DNA of 64,000 nucleotides. Origin: Pseudoflavonifractor_A sp022772585. GTDB lineage: Bacteria; Bacillota; Clostridia; Oscillospirales; Oscillospiraceae. Shown here in pieces: positions 26,149 through 34,854 of this stretch. The DNA lies in contig NZ_JBQHUB010000007.1 of assembly GCF_052065415.1 (NCBI RefSeq), forward strand, positions 41,276 through 105,275. Reading direction: 5' to 3'. The number at the start of each line of letters is the position of its first letter. The first letter of the stretch is position 1. A program made the translations under genes and the position numbers. The notes beneath the pieces are model-generated. The model saw nothing but the letters and a program-made list of their open reading frames with translations. It ran no database searches and was not told the origin of the DNA.

Positions 26149-29130
26149 TCAAATCTCCCTTTCTGCGCTCTTTTTGGGCGCTGTCTTTTTGTGTTCCGCC
26201 TTGGGCTGGCTTTTCAGCTGCTCCATGACGGACTTTTTCTTTTCCCGGTCCTCCCGGTGGGCGGCGGCAGCCAAATCCATGAGAGAGATAGGCTGGCCGC
26301 TGCGGGCCTGCTGTTCTAACTGGGCCACTGTCGGCTCTTTGGGGCCGTTGTTGATGATGCCGTCGATCATGCCGTAGTCATCCTCCACGGCCATTTCCAC
26401 ATTTTTCAGCGGATTGTCCGGCAGGAATCCGAGAATCTCGGTGAAACCAACGCTGTCACAGTAATAACAGGATACCTGACCATTCTGCCGGATGGCAACG
26501 ATGTCACTGACGCTCATAGACGGACTGTGAAAATCCACAGGTTTTTGCAGATTGAACCGCTCGTACAGTCCTTCCAGCTGCTCTATGGTACTGCCAGAAC
26601 CGTCCAGAGGGGCGGTGTAGATCAGGTCATAGTTGTTCCGGTCCACAGTCAGATTGTGCGATGTCAGCCAATCCAGATTCATAAAGCGCACATTTTGCGG
26701 ATCATCTTGGCTCACCTGATAAATGGCAAAACAGTTTCCCTTATGGGAAAGAAACGCCTGCTCACGTTCCTGCTGATGCTCCTGGCGTTCCGCTACTTTT
26801 TCGTGAAACTGCGAACTTTGCTCCCATTCGTCACGGGCTACAGCGAAAATCCCATCGTGGGCATCCAGATCGGTGGTATCAAAAGCCATCGCCGGATTCT
26901 CGCCCTCCTGGATGATATAAACGGTCAGGTCGCGTTCCATCAGCTCATAGGCCCACTCTTTGGAGAGGGGCAGAAGGTCGCTGTCCATACAGCTGCATTT
27001 CTTCAGATCATCCTGGGTCAGCACCGGGTCCGGCATGGGATACTCGTCCAACGCCTGCTCCTGGGCGTCCGGCAGCTGGGCGGCTGCGGTTTCTGCGGTC
27101 TGCTGGCTGACCTGTTCCTGCATCTGCTGGGAGGCCGCCTCCTGCAAAGTCTCGATCATGGACAGTGAGGCATACTTGATGGACTTGCCGCCCAGCCCCA
27201 GGTTCTCGCAGATATGGCTGACCGCTTCGGAACGGCCTATGTCGGTCCCATCCAGCTGGCCGCCGTCCAGCTGCTTCATGGTTGCCACATCGTAGAGCGT
27301 GTAGTCCCAGCCGGTGTCGCAGGGCTGAATATGGAGATAGGTGGTATCGTCCAGCACCAGCAGGGCCTCCCGGTACTCGGCGCTGGGCTGGGATACTTCT
27401 TCCACAGGGGCTTTTTCCTCCGCAGTCTGCTGGGGTGCCTGCTCCGGTTCCGGGGCGGCGGTCAGGTCAATGCCGCGCTCCTTGCAGATTTCCTTGTAGT
27501 GCCGTTCAATGTCGTTAATCAGCTGGCAGGAGGTCTTGTTGATGGTCTCCAGGCTGGTCCGCAGTTCCTTCAGCTCCTTGTCTTTCGACCAGGAAGCAAT
27601 GTATCCGAAGCTGTTTTCGCCGGTCTGGATACCGAAATACTGGCAGACTGCATAGGAAATGCTCTCGGCCTCCACTTCCTCGGTATTGCGGTTCTTGGCG
27701 GCCTGTTTTACCGCCGTCAGATCTTCCTCCACCTCTAGCCGCCACTCAAACCTATTCTCGTCCACATAGCGCCAGCCTTCCTCGGCGGCGGCCTGTTCCG
27801 CCTCCGCTTCGGTGGAAAAGTCCAGGCGGAAGTCATGCTTGGTGCCGCCCTCACTCACCATCACGATTTTCCAAGACTGCTCCACTTCATATTTCTTCGG
27901 GTCGTGGAGCTTGCTGTGAGCAACCTCATGGACGGCAGCGGAAACGGTCTGCACCTCGCTCATACCGTCTCGGATGGCGATCCGCTGCTGCTCGGAGGAA
28001 AAATAGCCGTCCATGTTCTCAGCCATTGGCTCAAACTCGATGGGGACCGGGGCGGAGCGCCGCACCGCCTCCAGGAACGCCTCATAGTGAGGCACCGTCC
28101 CGGACAGGCTGGAGGCCAGCTCCGGCAGGGGCTTTCCGTCCGTCTGCGAAACATCAAACACCTTCACCGGGCGGAACATGGGGATTTCGATTTCCTTTTC
28201 CTCCATGACGGCCTTGCCATCCGCATCCAGAATGGGAGCCTGGGTGTCCGGGTCGCGCTTCATTTCCTCAATTTTCTTTTTGTAGGGCGTAGGGGCGATA
28301 ATGGTGATGCCATGCTCGCCCTTTTTTACATGACGTGAAAACTGGTTTTTCCACTTGTTGAACCCGGCCACCAGGGTGGCGTCCGGGCGCTGCATATAGA
28401 TAAGCATGGTGTTGTTGACGGAGTAGCGGTGGAACTTGGACATGACGGACAGGTAGCGCATATACTTCTCGCTCTCAAACAGCTCCTTGATGCCCTGTTC
28501 AATGCCCGCTGTGATCTCCTGCAATCGTTCCCGGTTGGTGGGCTTATCAGCCATGAATTTCACTCTCCTTTCCAAATTGGCGATTTCTGATTGATGTTCG
28601 GCAATCCACAGTCTTTGTTCATCGGGGGTATCCTCCAGGAAAAAATCCAGCAGATAGCCCGTGTAGTCCTTTTTCTGAATTGCCTCCATAAAACGGGGAT
28701 GGGGATTTTCTTCCGGGTTTTTTGGGGAATAGTCGGTTTCCCACTTTCTCAGTAGATGATAGTAGTCAGCCAGGACACGAAAGGCATGGTCCCGATCCTC
28801 TTTGAACTTCTGTGCCTCGGTTTTCTGCCGGACATAGCGCCTTCGGGGAGGGGCCTGACTGTCATAAGCCAGGCCAAAATCCTGGGCCAGCTTCTCGACG
28901 GCCTCCTTGGGAGACAGATTGTAGAGTCGTGCGGTGAAGTCGATCACATCGCCAGTGGCTCCGCAGCCGAAGCAGTAGAAGTATTCCTCGTTCAGCTTCA
29001 TGCTGGGATTTTTGTCATCGTGGAACGGGCAGCAGGCCATGCCGCTCCGGTTGACCTCGATCCCATACATCTGCGCCGCCTCCCGGACAGTGACAAACTG
29101 CTTGACGGCCTCAAAGACACTCTCGGCCAT
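26149..29130 (-). CDS. CHC2 zinc finger fused to ArdC/zincin-type antirestriction protein
   Basis: A 993-residue fusion. Residues 1-100 form a DnaG-type CHC2 zinc finger (CCPFHDDKNPS...YFYCFGCGATGD). From about residue 193 there is a separate ArdC-like unit: ssDNA-binding N domain (MLIYMQRPDAT) and a metallopeptidase-like HEVAHSKLHD. Further YodL/LPD-like regions follow, with a Lys-rich C terminus. In related elements these are two genes; here no stop separates them, but a strong internal start (ATG at 28554) could still yield the 801-residue ArdC part alone. The role is probably protecting single-stranded transferred DNA and countering restriction in the recipient. The start overlaps nothing; the upstream stop is 2 bp away. 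Confidence 0.85.
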   Translation of the reverse strand: MAESVFEAVKQFVTVREAAQMYGIEVNRSGMACCPFHDDKNPSMKLNEEYFYCFGCGATGDVIDFTARLYNLSPKEAVEKLAQDFGLAYDSQAPPRRRYVRQKTEAQKFKEDRDHAFRVLADYYHLLRKWETDYSPKNPEENPHPRFMEAIQKKDYTGYLLDFFLEDTPDEQRLWIAEHQSEIANLERRVKFMADKPTNRERLQEITAGIEQGIKELFESEKYMRYLSVMSKFHRYSVNNTMLIYMQRPDATLVAGFNKWKNQFSRHVKKGEHGITIIAPTPYKKKIEEMKRDPDTQAPILDADGKAVMEEKEIEIPMFRPVKVFDVSQTDGKPLPELASSLSGTVPHYEAFLEAVRRSAPVPIEFEPMAENMDGYFSSEQQRIAIRDGMSEVQTVSAAVHEVAHSKLHDPKKYEVEQSWKIVMVSEGGTKHDFRLDFSTEAEAEQAAAEEGWRYVDENRFEWRLEVEEDLTAVKQAAKNRNTEEVEAESISYAVCQYFGIQTGENSFGYIASWSKDKELKELRTSLETINKTSCQLINDIERHYKEICKERGIDLTAAPEPEQAPQQTAEEKAPVEEVSQPSAEYREALLVLDDTTYLHIQPCDTGWDYTLYDVATMKQLDGGQLDGTDIGRSEAVSHICENLGLGGKSIKYASLSMIETLQEAASQQMQEQVSQQTAETAAAQLPDAQEQALDEYPMPDPVLTQDDLKKCSCMDSDLLPLSKEWAYELMERDLTVYIIQEGENPAMAFDTTDLDAHDGIFAVARDEWEQSSQFHEKVAERQEHQQEREQAFLSHKGNCFAIYQVSQDDPQNVRFMNLDWLTSHNLTVDRNNYDLIYTAPLDGSGSTIEQLEGLYERFNLQKPVDFHSPSMSVSDIVAIRQNGQVSCYYCDSVGFTEILGFLPDNPLKNVEMAVEDDYGMIDGIINNGPKEPTVAQLEQQARSGQPISLMDLAAAAHREDREKKKSVMEQLKSQPKAEHKKTAPKKSAEREI
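28552..28572 (-). promoter_or_regulatory. Internal ribosome binding site and start for the ArdC part
   Basis: Within the fused gene, AAGGAGAG lies about 8 nt before an in-frame ATG at 28554 (MADKPTNRERLQ), exactly where the separate ArdC gene begins in related elements. Confidence 0.6.
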
Positions 29131-29132
29131 GC

Positions 29133-29414
29133 TTACTCGCTGCCCCTCTTGGGAGTGGGCGGCCTGTACCCGGCAGCCTTGGCCCGTTCACTGGCCGCCT
29201 TGCGGCGCTGGTTGCTGTACGGCTCCCGGACGGACACGCAGCGTTTGGGAACCGTGAAGGTCTGCCGGTCCTTTTTTACGATTTGGTCCGGGTATTTCTC
29301 TGCCAGCCGCCGCAGCTTCTCCAGCAGACGGGGGTCATGGGTATAGACCTCGGCGGCAGCCTCGGCCTGGTTGTAGAGGATGATGGTTTCCTGTTCATAA
29401 AGGGAGAGCTTCAT
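29133..29414 (-). CDS. Small conserved ICE protein
   Basis: A 93-residue basic protein (MKLSLYEQETIILYNQAEAAAEVYTHD...). The N-terminal half is helical and the C-terminal tail is rich in Lys, Arg and Pro. I recognise the start as a recurrent ICE protein next to topoisomerase III, but know no function; nucleic-acid binding would suit the charge. It overlaps the topoisomerase stop by 4 bp. Confidence 0.7.
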   Translation of the reverse strand: MKLSLYEQETIILYNQAEAAAEVYTHDPRLLEKLRRLAEKYPDQIVKKDRQTFTVPKRCVSVREPYSNQRRKAASERAKAAGYRPPTPKRGSE

Positions 29415-31504
29415 CGTTTGCCGCCTTTCTGCCGGTCAAACGCCAGCTTGAAATTGGCGTACTTCCCATCGTCCTCTAGCACCACGGTGGCGTCGTAGGT
29501 CTTTCCGGTTTTCTCGGAATACAGGCCGGTCACATGGGCGCGGCCATCTTTGAGCAGTGCCGTCACGATGGCCTTGGTGGGCTGCTTGCGCTTCAGCTCC
29601 CACCACTTGTTGTTTTTCCAGATGGCGAATTTGCAGCCCTCGTTCTGACAGAAGAAACCCTTTTGCAGCTCCGCCACATCGTCGCCGCAGCGGGGGCATT
29701 TGCCCACCACTTCGCGGGGCGGCGTGAACAGGTACTCGGTCCCCTTGATGACCTGATAGGTCCTCACCAGCTCCTGGAGCATGGCGCTGATCCCGGCCAT
29801 AAAGTCCTCCGAGGCCAGCTCGCCGCGCTCGATCTCACCTAGCCGGTACTCCCACTCAGCGGTCAGCAGGGGCGATTGCAGCTGCTCCGGCAGCACGGTG
29901 ATAAGGGACACCGCATCATGGGACGGCAGGAGCTGCACGGTTTTCTTACTCTTTTTGCGCTCCAGAAAGCCGGTGGACACCAGTTTTTCCAGGATACCGG
30001 CGCGGGTGGCCGGGGTCCCCAGCCCCTTGCGCTCGGCATTGTCCGGCATATCGTCCTTCCCGGCAGTCTCCATCGCAGAAAGCAGCGTATCCTCGGTGAA
30101 GTGCTTGGGCGGGGTGGTCTTGCCCTCCTTGACAGCAGCATCGGAGAGAGGAAGCGTCTGACCTTCAGACAGCTCCGGCAGGGCCTTGTCCTCGGTTTCC
30201 GGCTCCGCATCTTTCAGGCCGGCGCGGTAGGCAGCGTCCAGCGCCCGCCAGCCAGGTTGTATTACCGTGCGACCCTTGGCAGTAAACTCCGCACCGGCGC
30301 ACTCCACGACAACGGCGGTTTCCGCAAAGGTATAGGGCTGGGCCACAGCGCACAGCAGCCGCAGGGCCACCAGCTCCAGCACCGCCTTTTCACCCACCGG
30401 CAGGCCGGACAGGTCTGCACCCTGGAGGTTACGGGTGGGGATCACCGCATGGTGGTCGGTCACTTTCTTGTCGTTGATGACCTGGGCAGCATTGCAGGCA
30501 AGCTCCATACCATCGGCAAAGGACAGCGCCCCAGCGGTGAGCCGGACCAGCTCCGGCAGACTCGCCGCCATATCCGAAGTCAGGTAGCGGCTGTCCGTCC
30601 GGGGATAGGTGCAGAGCTTCTTTTCATACAGGTTTTGCAGATAGTCCAGGGTTTGCTGGGCCGTATATCCCAACAGCCGGTTGGCGTCCCGCTGGAGGGT
30701 GGTCAGGTCATAAAGGGCGGGCGGCTTCTCAGATTTGTCCTTGCGCTCCACCTGTTTCACTGTGGCAGCCGCACCCTGGCAGGCCGTTTTCAGCTGCTGG
30801 GCGGCGGCCTTGTCTGCCATGCGCTCCCCGGAAACGGTGAAGCCGGGCAGCTCCAGCGTGACCGTGTAAAACGGCACCGGTTTGAAGGTGTCAATCTCGG
30901 CCTCCCGCTGGACGATGAGGGCCAGCGTCGGGGACATGACGCGCCCGATGTTGAGGGTCCGGTGGTACAGCACCGAAAACAGCCGGGTGGCGTTGATACC
31001 CACCAGCCAGTCCGCCTTGGCGCGGCAGAGGGCCGCATCCCTCAGGCCGTCATAGTCCGCGCCGGGGCGCAGGTTCGCAAAGCCCTCCCGGATAGCCGAA
31101 TCCTCCATACTGGAAATCCAGAGCCGCTTCATGGGCTTCTGGCAGCCTGCCAGTTCGTAGACAGCGCGGAAGATCAGCTCGCCCTCGCGTCCGGCATCGC
31201 AGGCGTTCACCACCTCGGTCACATCCGGGGCGTTCATCAGCTGTTTCAGCACATCAAACTGTTTCTTCTTGTCCTTGCCCACCACCATCTGCCAATGCTC
31301 CGGCAGAATGGGCAGATCGTCATAGCGCCACTTGGCGTAGTCTGGGTTATAGGCGTCGGCATCCGCCAGCCCAGCCAGGTGGCCCACACACCAGCTCACC
31401 CGCCAGCCGTTCCCCTCCAGATAGCCGTCCTTGCGGGCGGCGGCCCCGATCACGACGGCCAGACTTTGGGCAACGGACGGTTTTTCAGCGATTACCAGCT
31501 TCAT
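29411..31504 (-). CDS. topB: Type IA DNA topoisomerase III
   Basis: A 697-residue TopB-type enzyme that relaxes or decatenates DNA during ICE transfer or replication. The Toprim domain starts with VIAEKPSVAQSLA and has the acidic motif VNACDAGREGELIF (about residue 105). The catalytic tyrosine is in CTYPRTDSRYL near residue 300. The C terminus has a zinc-finger-like CPRCGDD...CQNEGC. Such genes are standard in Tn1549-type elements and separate from the chromosomal topA. It overlaps the Cys-rich small gene upstream by about 20 bp. Confidence 0.95.
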   Translation of the reverse strand: MKLVIAEKPSVAQSLAVVIGAAARKDGYLEGNGWRVSWCVGHLAGLADADAYNPDYAKWRYDDLPILPEHWQMVVGKDKKKQFDVLKQLMNAPDVTEVVNACDAGREGELIFRAVYELAGCQKPMKRLWISSMEDSAIREGFANLRPGADYDGLRDAALCRAKADWLVGINATRLFSVLYHRTLNIGRVMSPTLALIVQREAEIDTFKPVPFYTVTLELPGFTVSGERMADKAAAQQLKTACQGAAATVKQVERKDKSEKPPALYDLTTLQRDANRLLGYTAQQTLDYLQNLYEKKLCTYPRTDSRYLTSDMAASLPELVRLTAGALSFADGMELACNAAQVINDKKVTDHHAVIPTRNLQGADLSGLPVGEKAVLELVALRLLCAVAQPYTFAETAVVVECAGAEFTAKGRTVIQPGWRALDAAYRAGLKDAEPETEDKALPELSEGQTLPLSDAAVKEGKTTPPKHFTEDTLLSAMETAGKDDMPDNAERKGLGTPATRAGILEKLVSTGFLERKKSKKTVQLLPSHDAVSLITVLPEQLQSPLLTAEWEYRLGEIERGELASEDFMAGISAMLQELVRTYQVIKGTEYLFTPPREVVGKCPRCGDDVAELQKGFFCQNEGCKFAIWKNNKWWELKRKQPTKAIVTALLKDGRAHVTGLYSEKTGKTYDATVVLEDDGKYANFKLAFDRQKGGKR

Positions 31505-31703
31505 GGTTTTTCATCCTCCTTTCCCGCAGCCATGCGGTCAGCTGCCGGTGGCAGAATCCCACGCAGGGCTGAACGTCACGGTAATTCCCACAGCCATAAC
31601 AGGGGTGGCCGGGAGATAAAGAGGGAGAGCGGGAAGATTCCTTCCCGCCCTCCGGCCTGCGTGTCATCATGCGTTCATAGGGGCTGTCGGTGAAGCGGGT
31701 CAA
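31485..31703 (-). CDS. Small cysteine-rich ICE protein
   Basis: A 72-residue protein with a compact HPCYGCGNYRDVQPCVGFC cluster, probably zinc-binding. The start appears to be TTG at 31703, forming a TTGA overlap with the DUF4366 stop; a later ATG (residue 12) is the alternative. It recurs before topB in related elements. Its function is unknown. Confidence 0.6.
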   Translation of the reverse strand: MTRFTDSPYERMMTRRPEGGKESSRSPSLSPGHPCYGCGNYRDVQPCVGFCHRQLTAWLRERRMKNHEAGNR

Positions 31704-32473
31704 TCCGCCTTGTCCTCGCTTTCCTCGTCGCCGCCCCCGTCAGCGTCCGGCTCGTCGGATTCCTCACTTTCCCAGGGGGCCTCATCCTCCTGGTCGGTAT
31801 CGTCCTCGCCGTAGTCGTAATCGTCCAAATTGTCGCTGCCCTTGGTCTTGGGCTTATTCTTGATGAATTTGAAGTAGGCAAAGGCACCGCCGCCGCCCAG
31901 CAGGGCCAGCACCGCCAAAAGCAGGGCCGGATTCAGCCCCGTTGCGTTCTGCGCCGGTTCCTCCAGCTCCGGAGTTTCCTCCGGGGTTTCCGGTTCCGGC
32001 TCCTTGCCCGTACAGCCGCTCATATTGGTAGCGCACACCGGGCAGGCTGTATTCACCGCACCAGCCACACATTTCTCCGTACAGGTACAGGTGGCGGGCT
32101 GCTCCTGGGTGGTCTGGCCGTCTTCCATCAGCGCCATCAGGTCCGCCTCGTCCACTTGGTTCAAGAAGTGGACGGCGGTTTCCTTGTCCTCGTTGGCCCG
32201 GTCAATGAGGATGTAGAAGTAGTTGCCCGCCTTGGTGGTGACGGTGATGAGCTGCTTGTTGCCGCCGAAATCATCCACCAGGGCAGCGTTGCCCTCTGGG
32301 GTCAGGGCCGGACTGTCCTCGGTTTCCTCCACCACCACATTGGCGTCGTTGGTGGCGTCCTCTGCCGGGAGCTGGTCCGTCCCCTGGGCAAAGGCGGTCA
32401 CGGAAAGGCCCATCATCAGCACCAGGGCGGCGCAGAGGGCCGAAAAGGTCTTGAAAATTCTCTTATTCTTCAT
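31700..32473 (-). CDS. DUF4366 surface-anchored ICE protein
   Basis: A 257-residue membrane-bound exported protein. It has a signal peptide (MKNKRIFKTFSALCAALVLMMGLSVTAFA), an extracytoplasmic domain, a Cys-rich patch (CTCTEKCVAGAVNTACPVC, about 130-148), a Pro/Glu spacer, a transmembrane helix (about 183-203, LLLAVLALLGGGGAFAYF), and a very acidic cytoplasmic tail. This is the DUF4366 pattern of CTn elements. It is encoded in the transfer operon between DUF4315 and the Cys-rich gene; a role in mating-pair contact is possible. Confidence 0.8.
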   Translation of the reverse strand: MKNKRIFKTFSALCAALVLMMGLSVTAFAQGTDQLPAEDATNDANVVVEETEDSPALTPEGNAALVDDFGGNKQLITVTTKAGNYFYILIDRANEDKETAVHFLNQVDEADLMALMEDGQTTQEQPATCTCTEKCVAGAVNTACPVCATNMSGCTGKEPEPETPEETPELEEPAQNATGLNPALLLAVLALLGGGGAFAYFKFIKNKPKTKGSDNLDDYDYGEDDTDQEDEAPWESEESDEPDADGGGDEESEDKAD

Positions 32474-32720
32474 GGTCGGTGTCCTCCTGTTCGTCGTAAT
32501 CAGTGGAAGCAGCGGCCATGCTGGGGACCGTGCCGCCGGAGAGCATGGCGTTCAGCTGCTCCGGGGTCAGCCGCAGGGCGCGCACCATCTGGACAATCTC
32601 CAGGTTCTCCGCCTCGGTTTTCTGCGCCTCCAGGGTTTTCAGCTTGTCCTGGTACTCCGCGATCTTCTCGCGGACCTTGGCAATCTCCTGGTCAATACGC
32701 TGGATTTTGTTCTTAGCCAT
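32463..32720 (-). CDS. DUF4315 coiled-coil protein
   Basis: An 85-residue protein with a charged coiled coil over residues 1-45 (MAKNKIQRIDQEIAKVREK...) followed by an LTPEQLNAML segment and an acidic tail. This is the DUF4315 form. ATG 32720 is chosen because AAAGGAG lies 9 nt upstream. Its end overlaps the DUF4366 start by 11 bp. It may be a structural partner of the secretion channel. Confidence 0.78.
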   Translation of the reverse strand: MAKNKIQRIDQEIAKVREKIAEYQDKLKTLEAQKTEAENLEIVQMVRALRLTPEQLNAMLSGGTVPSMAAASTDYDEQEDTDHEE

Positions 32721-32750
32721 TTCAATCACTCCTTTTCTCATAAATCGGCC

Positions 32751-34487
32751 TTACCAGTTCATCAGGCCGTAGCCCTTGATACACTCATAGGTCAGGGAAT
32801 AACTCTTGATCTTGCAGGCGTCGCCGGAATTGCCCTCCACGGTGTAGACCCGGCTGCCGTCCGTGCCGACCACAAGGCCCACATGGTCGGCGCTGCCATC
32901 CAGGTCCCAATCAAAGAAGATGGCGTCGCCGGGGGCGATGTTGGCGTAATCACGCCCGCCCCATTGTCCGTGAGACTGGAACCACGGAACACCCTGGGAC
33001 TGGCAGGCGGCAAAGCGCGGCTCGGACAGCCCCATCTGGCCGTAGCACCAGGACACGAAGCAGGCGCACCACTCCACACGGGAGCTGAAGCCGTACCAGC
33101 TCCAGTAGGGCTGACCGCCCACATTGCCCACCTGACTTTTGGCTATGTCCACCACGGCCTGATTGCCGGGGCGGGTGCCGTTGACAAATACCACGCCGGT
33201 CAGGTCCTCGGAATTGCTCATATCCGGGGAGCCGCCGCCGAAGATCAGCGGCTTGTTGCCCAGCGTCTGCCGATACACCTGATACATCTCCAGCTGATCC
33301 GGCGTCAGTAGCTCCGAAGCCACAGAGGATATGGGCTTGCTGGTGAGCTTCACATTCAGAATGTAATACTCATACGGAACCTCCTCGGTGGTTGTCTCGC
33401 CGGTCACAGGGTCCGTGGAAGTTTCGGTGCGGTATCGTATCTCCACTTCCTCGGTGAGCGTCAGTTCATACTGTGCGTCGAATACACGCTCCAGCTCTGC
33501 CTGGGCGCTCTGCCGGGTGTAGCCCTGCAAGACAGCGGACAGGTAGGCCGCCAGCTCATGGGGGTCATGCCCGATCATATCGAGGTCGTAGCGGTACTCG
33601 TCATACCCCGGATGGCTGCTTTCAATGTTGTCGATTTCGGCTTGCAGCGCCGCTTCCTTGGCAGCGTAGTCCGCCTCCACCGCCACCAGCTCCGGGTCAT
33701 CCGACGGATAGGTGGTGCCGGACACCACAGAACCGATGCTCTGCGCCATCATGGAACAGGAGGACATGGTGTTGAGCAGCATACAGACCAGCAGGAAGAT
33801 CGCGCCCGCAATCAGAAAGCCCTTTTTGTGGCGCATGACGAATGCCCCGGCCTCCTGTGCTTTTTCCTTGACCGTCTTGGCGGCCTTGCCGGTCTTTTGG
33901 GCTGCGCTTGCGGTATTCCCGGCAGCTTGACCGGCGCGCTTGGCGGCAGCGTATTCCTTTTTGATGGCCTGTTTCTGCTGCCAGCGGGAAATGGGGTTGC
34001 TGGCAAACTGGGGATTTTCCCGCAGGGACTTCTGATACAGGGCGTTCACATTGGCCTTTTCCAGTTTCTGCTCGGCCTGGGCTGCCTTGCGGTATGGCTT
34101 CAACTTGTGGCTGCGGTAGCCCTCCCGAACCAACCGTGCGCCGGTCTCAGCAGCCTCCTCGGACTTGTGGGCGCTCTCCACGCCCACATTGTCCTGTTCG
34201 GTCTCCCGGATTTCCTTGTGAACTTTCCCCAGGGCGGCATTGGCGGGGGTATCCCGCACCGCATGGGACAGCTTGGAGGGCGGCTTCTTCTTGTCCTCCA
34301 GCACCAGCTTGGTGGTCACTTTGCCGGTCTCCGGGTCCACCGTCTTTTGCCGGACCTGCTTTTTGGGGATTTTAGCCTGCGCCTTATCCGCTTTGGCGGC
34401 GGCCTTGTCCGCCTTACGAATGGGCTTCTCCAGCGCCGGGTCAGAGCGTTCCTCGTCTGTAAAGCGCAGGCGCGGTTCCTTATTCAA
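32751..34487 (-). CDS. CD1108-type protein with CHAP peptidoglycan hydrolase domain
   Basis: A 578-residue VirB1-like cell-wall hydrolase of the conjugation machine. A basic cytoplasmic N-terminal region (about 1-235) precedes one membrane helix (about 240-262, GFLIAGAIFLLVCMLLNTM). An external coiled and strand-rich middle follows, then a C-terminal CHAP domain with catalytic-type cysteine in RVEWCACFVSWC and histidine in SADHVGLVVG. It would open the peptidoglycan for the transfer channel. The start appears to be TTG at 34487, overlapping the stop of the preceding gene; no better ATG is present. Confidence 0.88.
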   Translation of the reverse strand: MNKEPRLRFTDEERSDPALEKPIRKADKAAAKADKAQAKIPKKQVRQKTVDPETGKVTTKLVLEDKKKPPSKLSHAVRDTPANAALGKVHKEIRETEQDNVGVESAHKSEEAAETGARLVREGYRSHKLKPYRKAAQAEQKLEKANVNALYQKSLRENPQFASNPISRWQQKQAIKKEYAAAKRAGQAAGNTASAAQKTGKAAKTVKEKAQEAGAFVMRHKKGFLIAGAIFLLVCMLLNTMSSCSMMAQSIGSVVSGTTYPSDDPELVAVEADYAAKEAALQAEIDNIESSHPGYDEYRYDLDMIGHDPHELAAYLSAVLQGYTRQSAQAELERVFDAQYELTLTEEVEIRYRTETSTDPVTGETTTEEVPYEYYILNVKLTSKPISSVASELLTPDQLEMYQVYRQTLGNKPLIFGGGSPDMSNSEDLTGVVFVNGTRPGNQAVVDIAKSQVGNVGGQPYWSWYGFSSRVEWCACFVSWCYGQMGLSEPRFAACQSQGVPWFQSHGQWGGRDYANIAPGDAIFFDWDLDGSADHVGLVVGTDGSRVYTVEGNSGDACKIKSYSLTYECIKGYGLMNW

Positions 34488-34854
34488 ACCATTCCCCCAG
34501 CATGAGGGAGGCCGTCATGTAGCGCAGCTCCACATAGACGACCAGCCCCACAGGGTCACGGGAGGGGTGCTGGAGCAGATGGGCGTAGATCTGCGCCACC
34601 ACATTTGCCAGCAGCTCAGACTGCCCGCCCTCGAAGATGACGATGGCCGGGACGCCGTTCATGGCGCACCAGATTTCCGTCAGGCGCAGCAGGCCCGCCT
34701 CGCCGTCCTCGTTCAGCTCCGCAGCCTGATCCGCCGCCGTGCGGGTCTCGCTGACGGCATCGGCCAGCTCGGTGAGCAGCTGGGTGCGCTCACCCTCTAG
34801 GGCATCGTCAAAAAACATCATGGTATTCAGTTCGGTGTTGGGTTTCATGGTCAT
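34480..34854 (-). CDS. Conserved ICE protein of unknown function
   Basis: A 124-residue protein lying between virB4 and the CHAP gene. It has a helical N-terminal half and a central region (MNGVPAIVIFEGGQSELLANVVAQIYAHL...) with alternating strands, so probably a small alpha/beta fold. ATG 34854 overlaps the virB4 stop (ATGA); ATG 34848 has better spacing from AAAGGAGG. I do not recognise a named family. Confidence 0.7.
   Translation of the reverse strand: MTMKPNTELNTMMFFDDALEGERTQLLTELADAVSETRTAADQAAELNEDGEAGLLRLTEIWCAMNGVPAIVIFEGGQSELLANVVAQIYAHLLQHPSRDPVGLVVYVELRYMTASLMLGEWFE

Noticed and set aside
31700..32473. Selecting the acidic C-terminal tail as a separate small gene
   Set aside because: It is continuous with the signal peptide and transmembrane segments of the DUF4366 protein.
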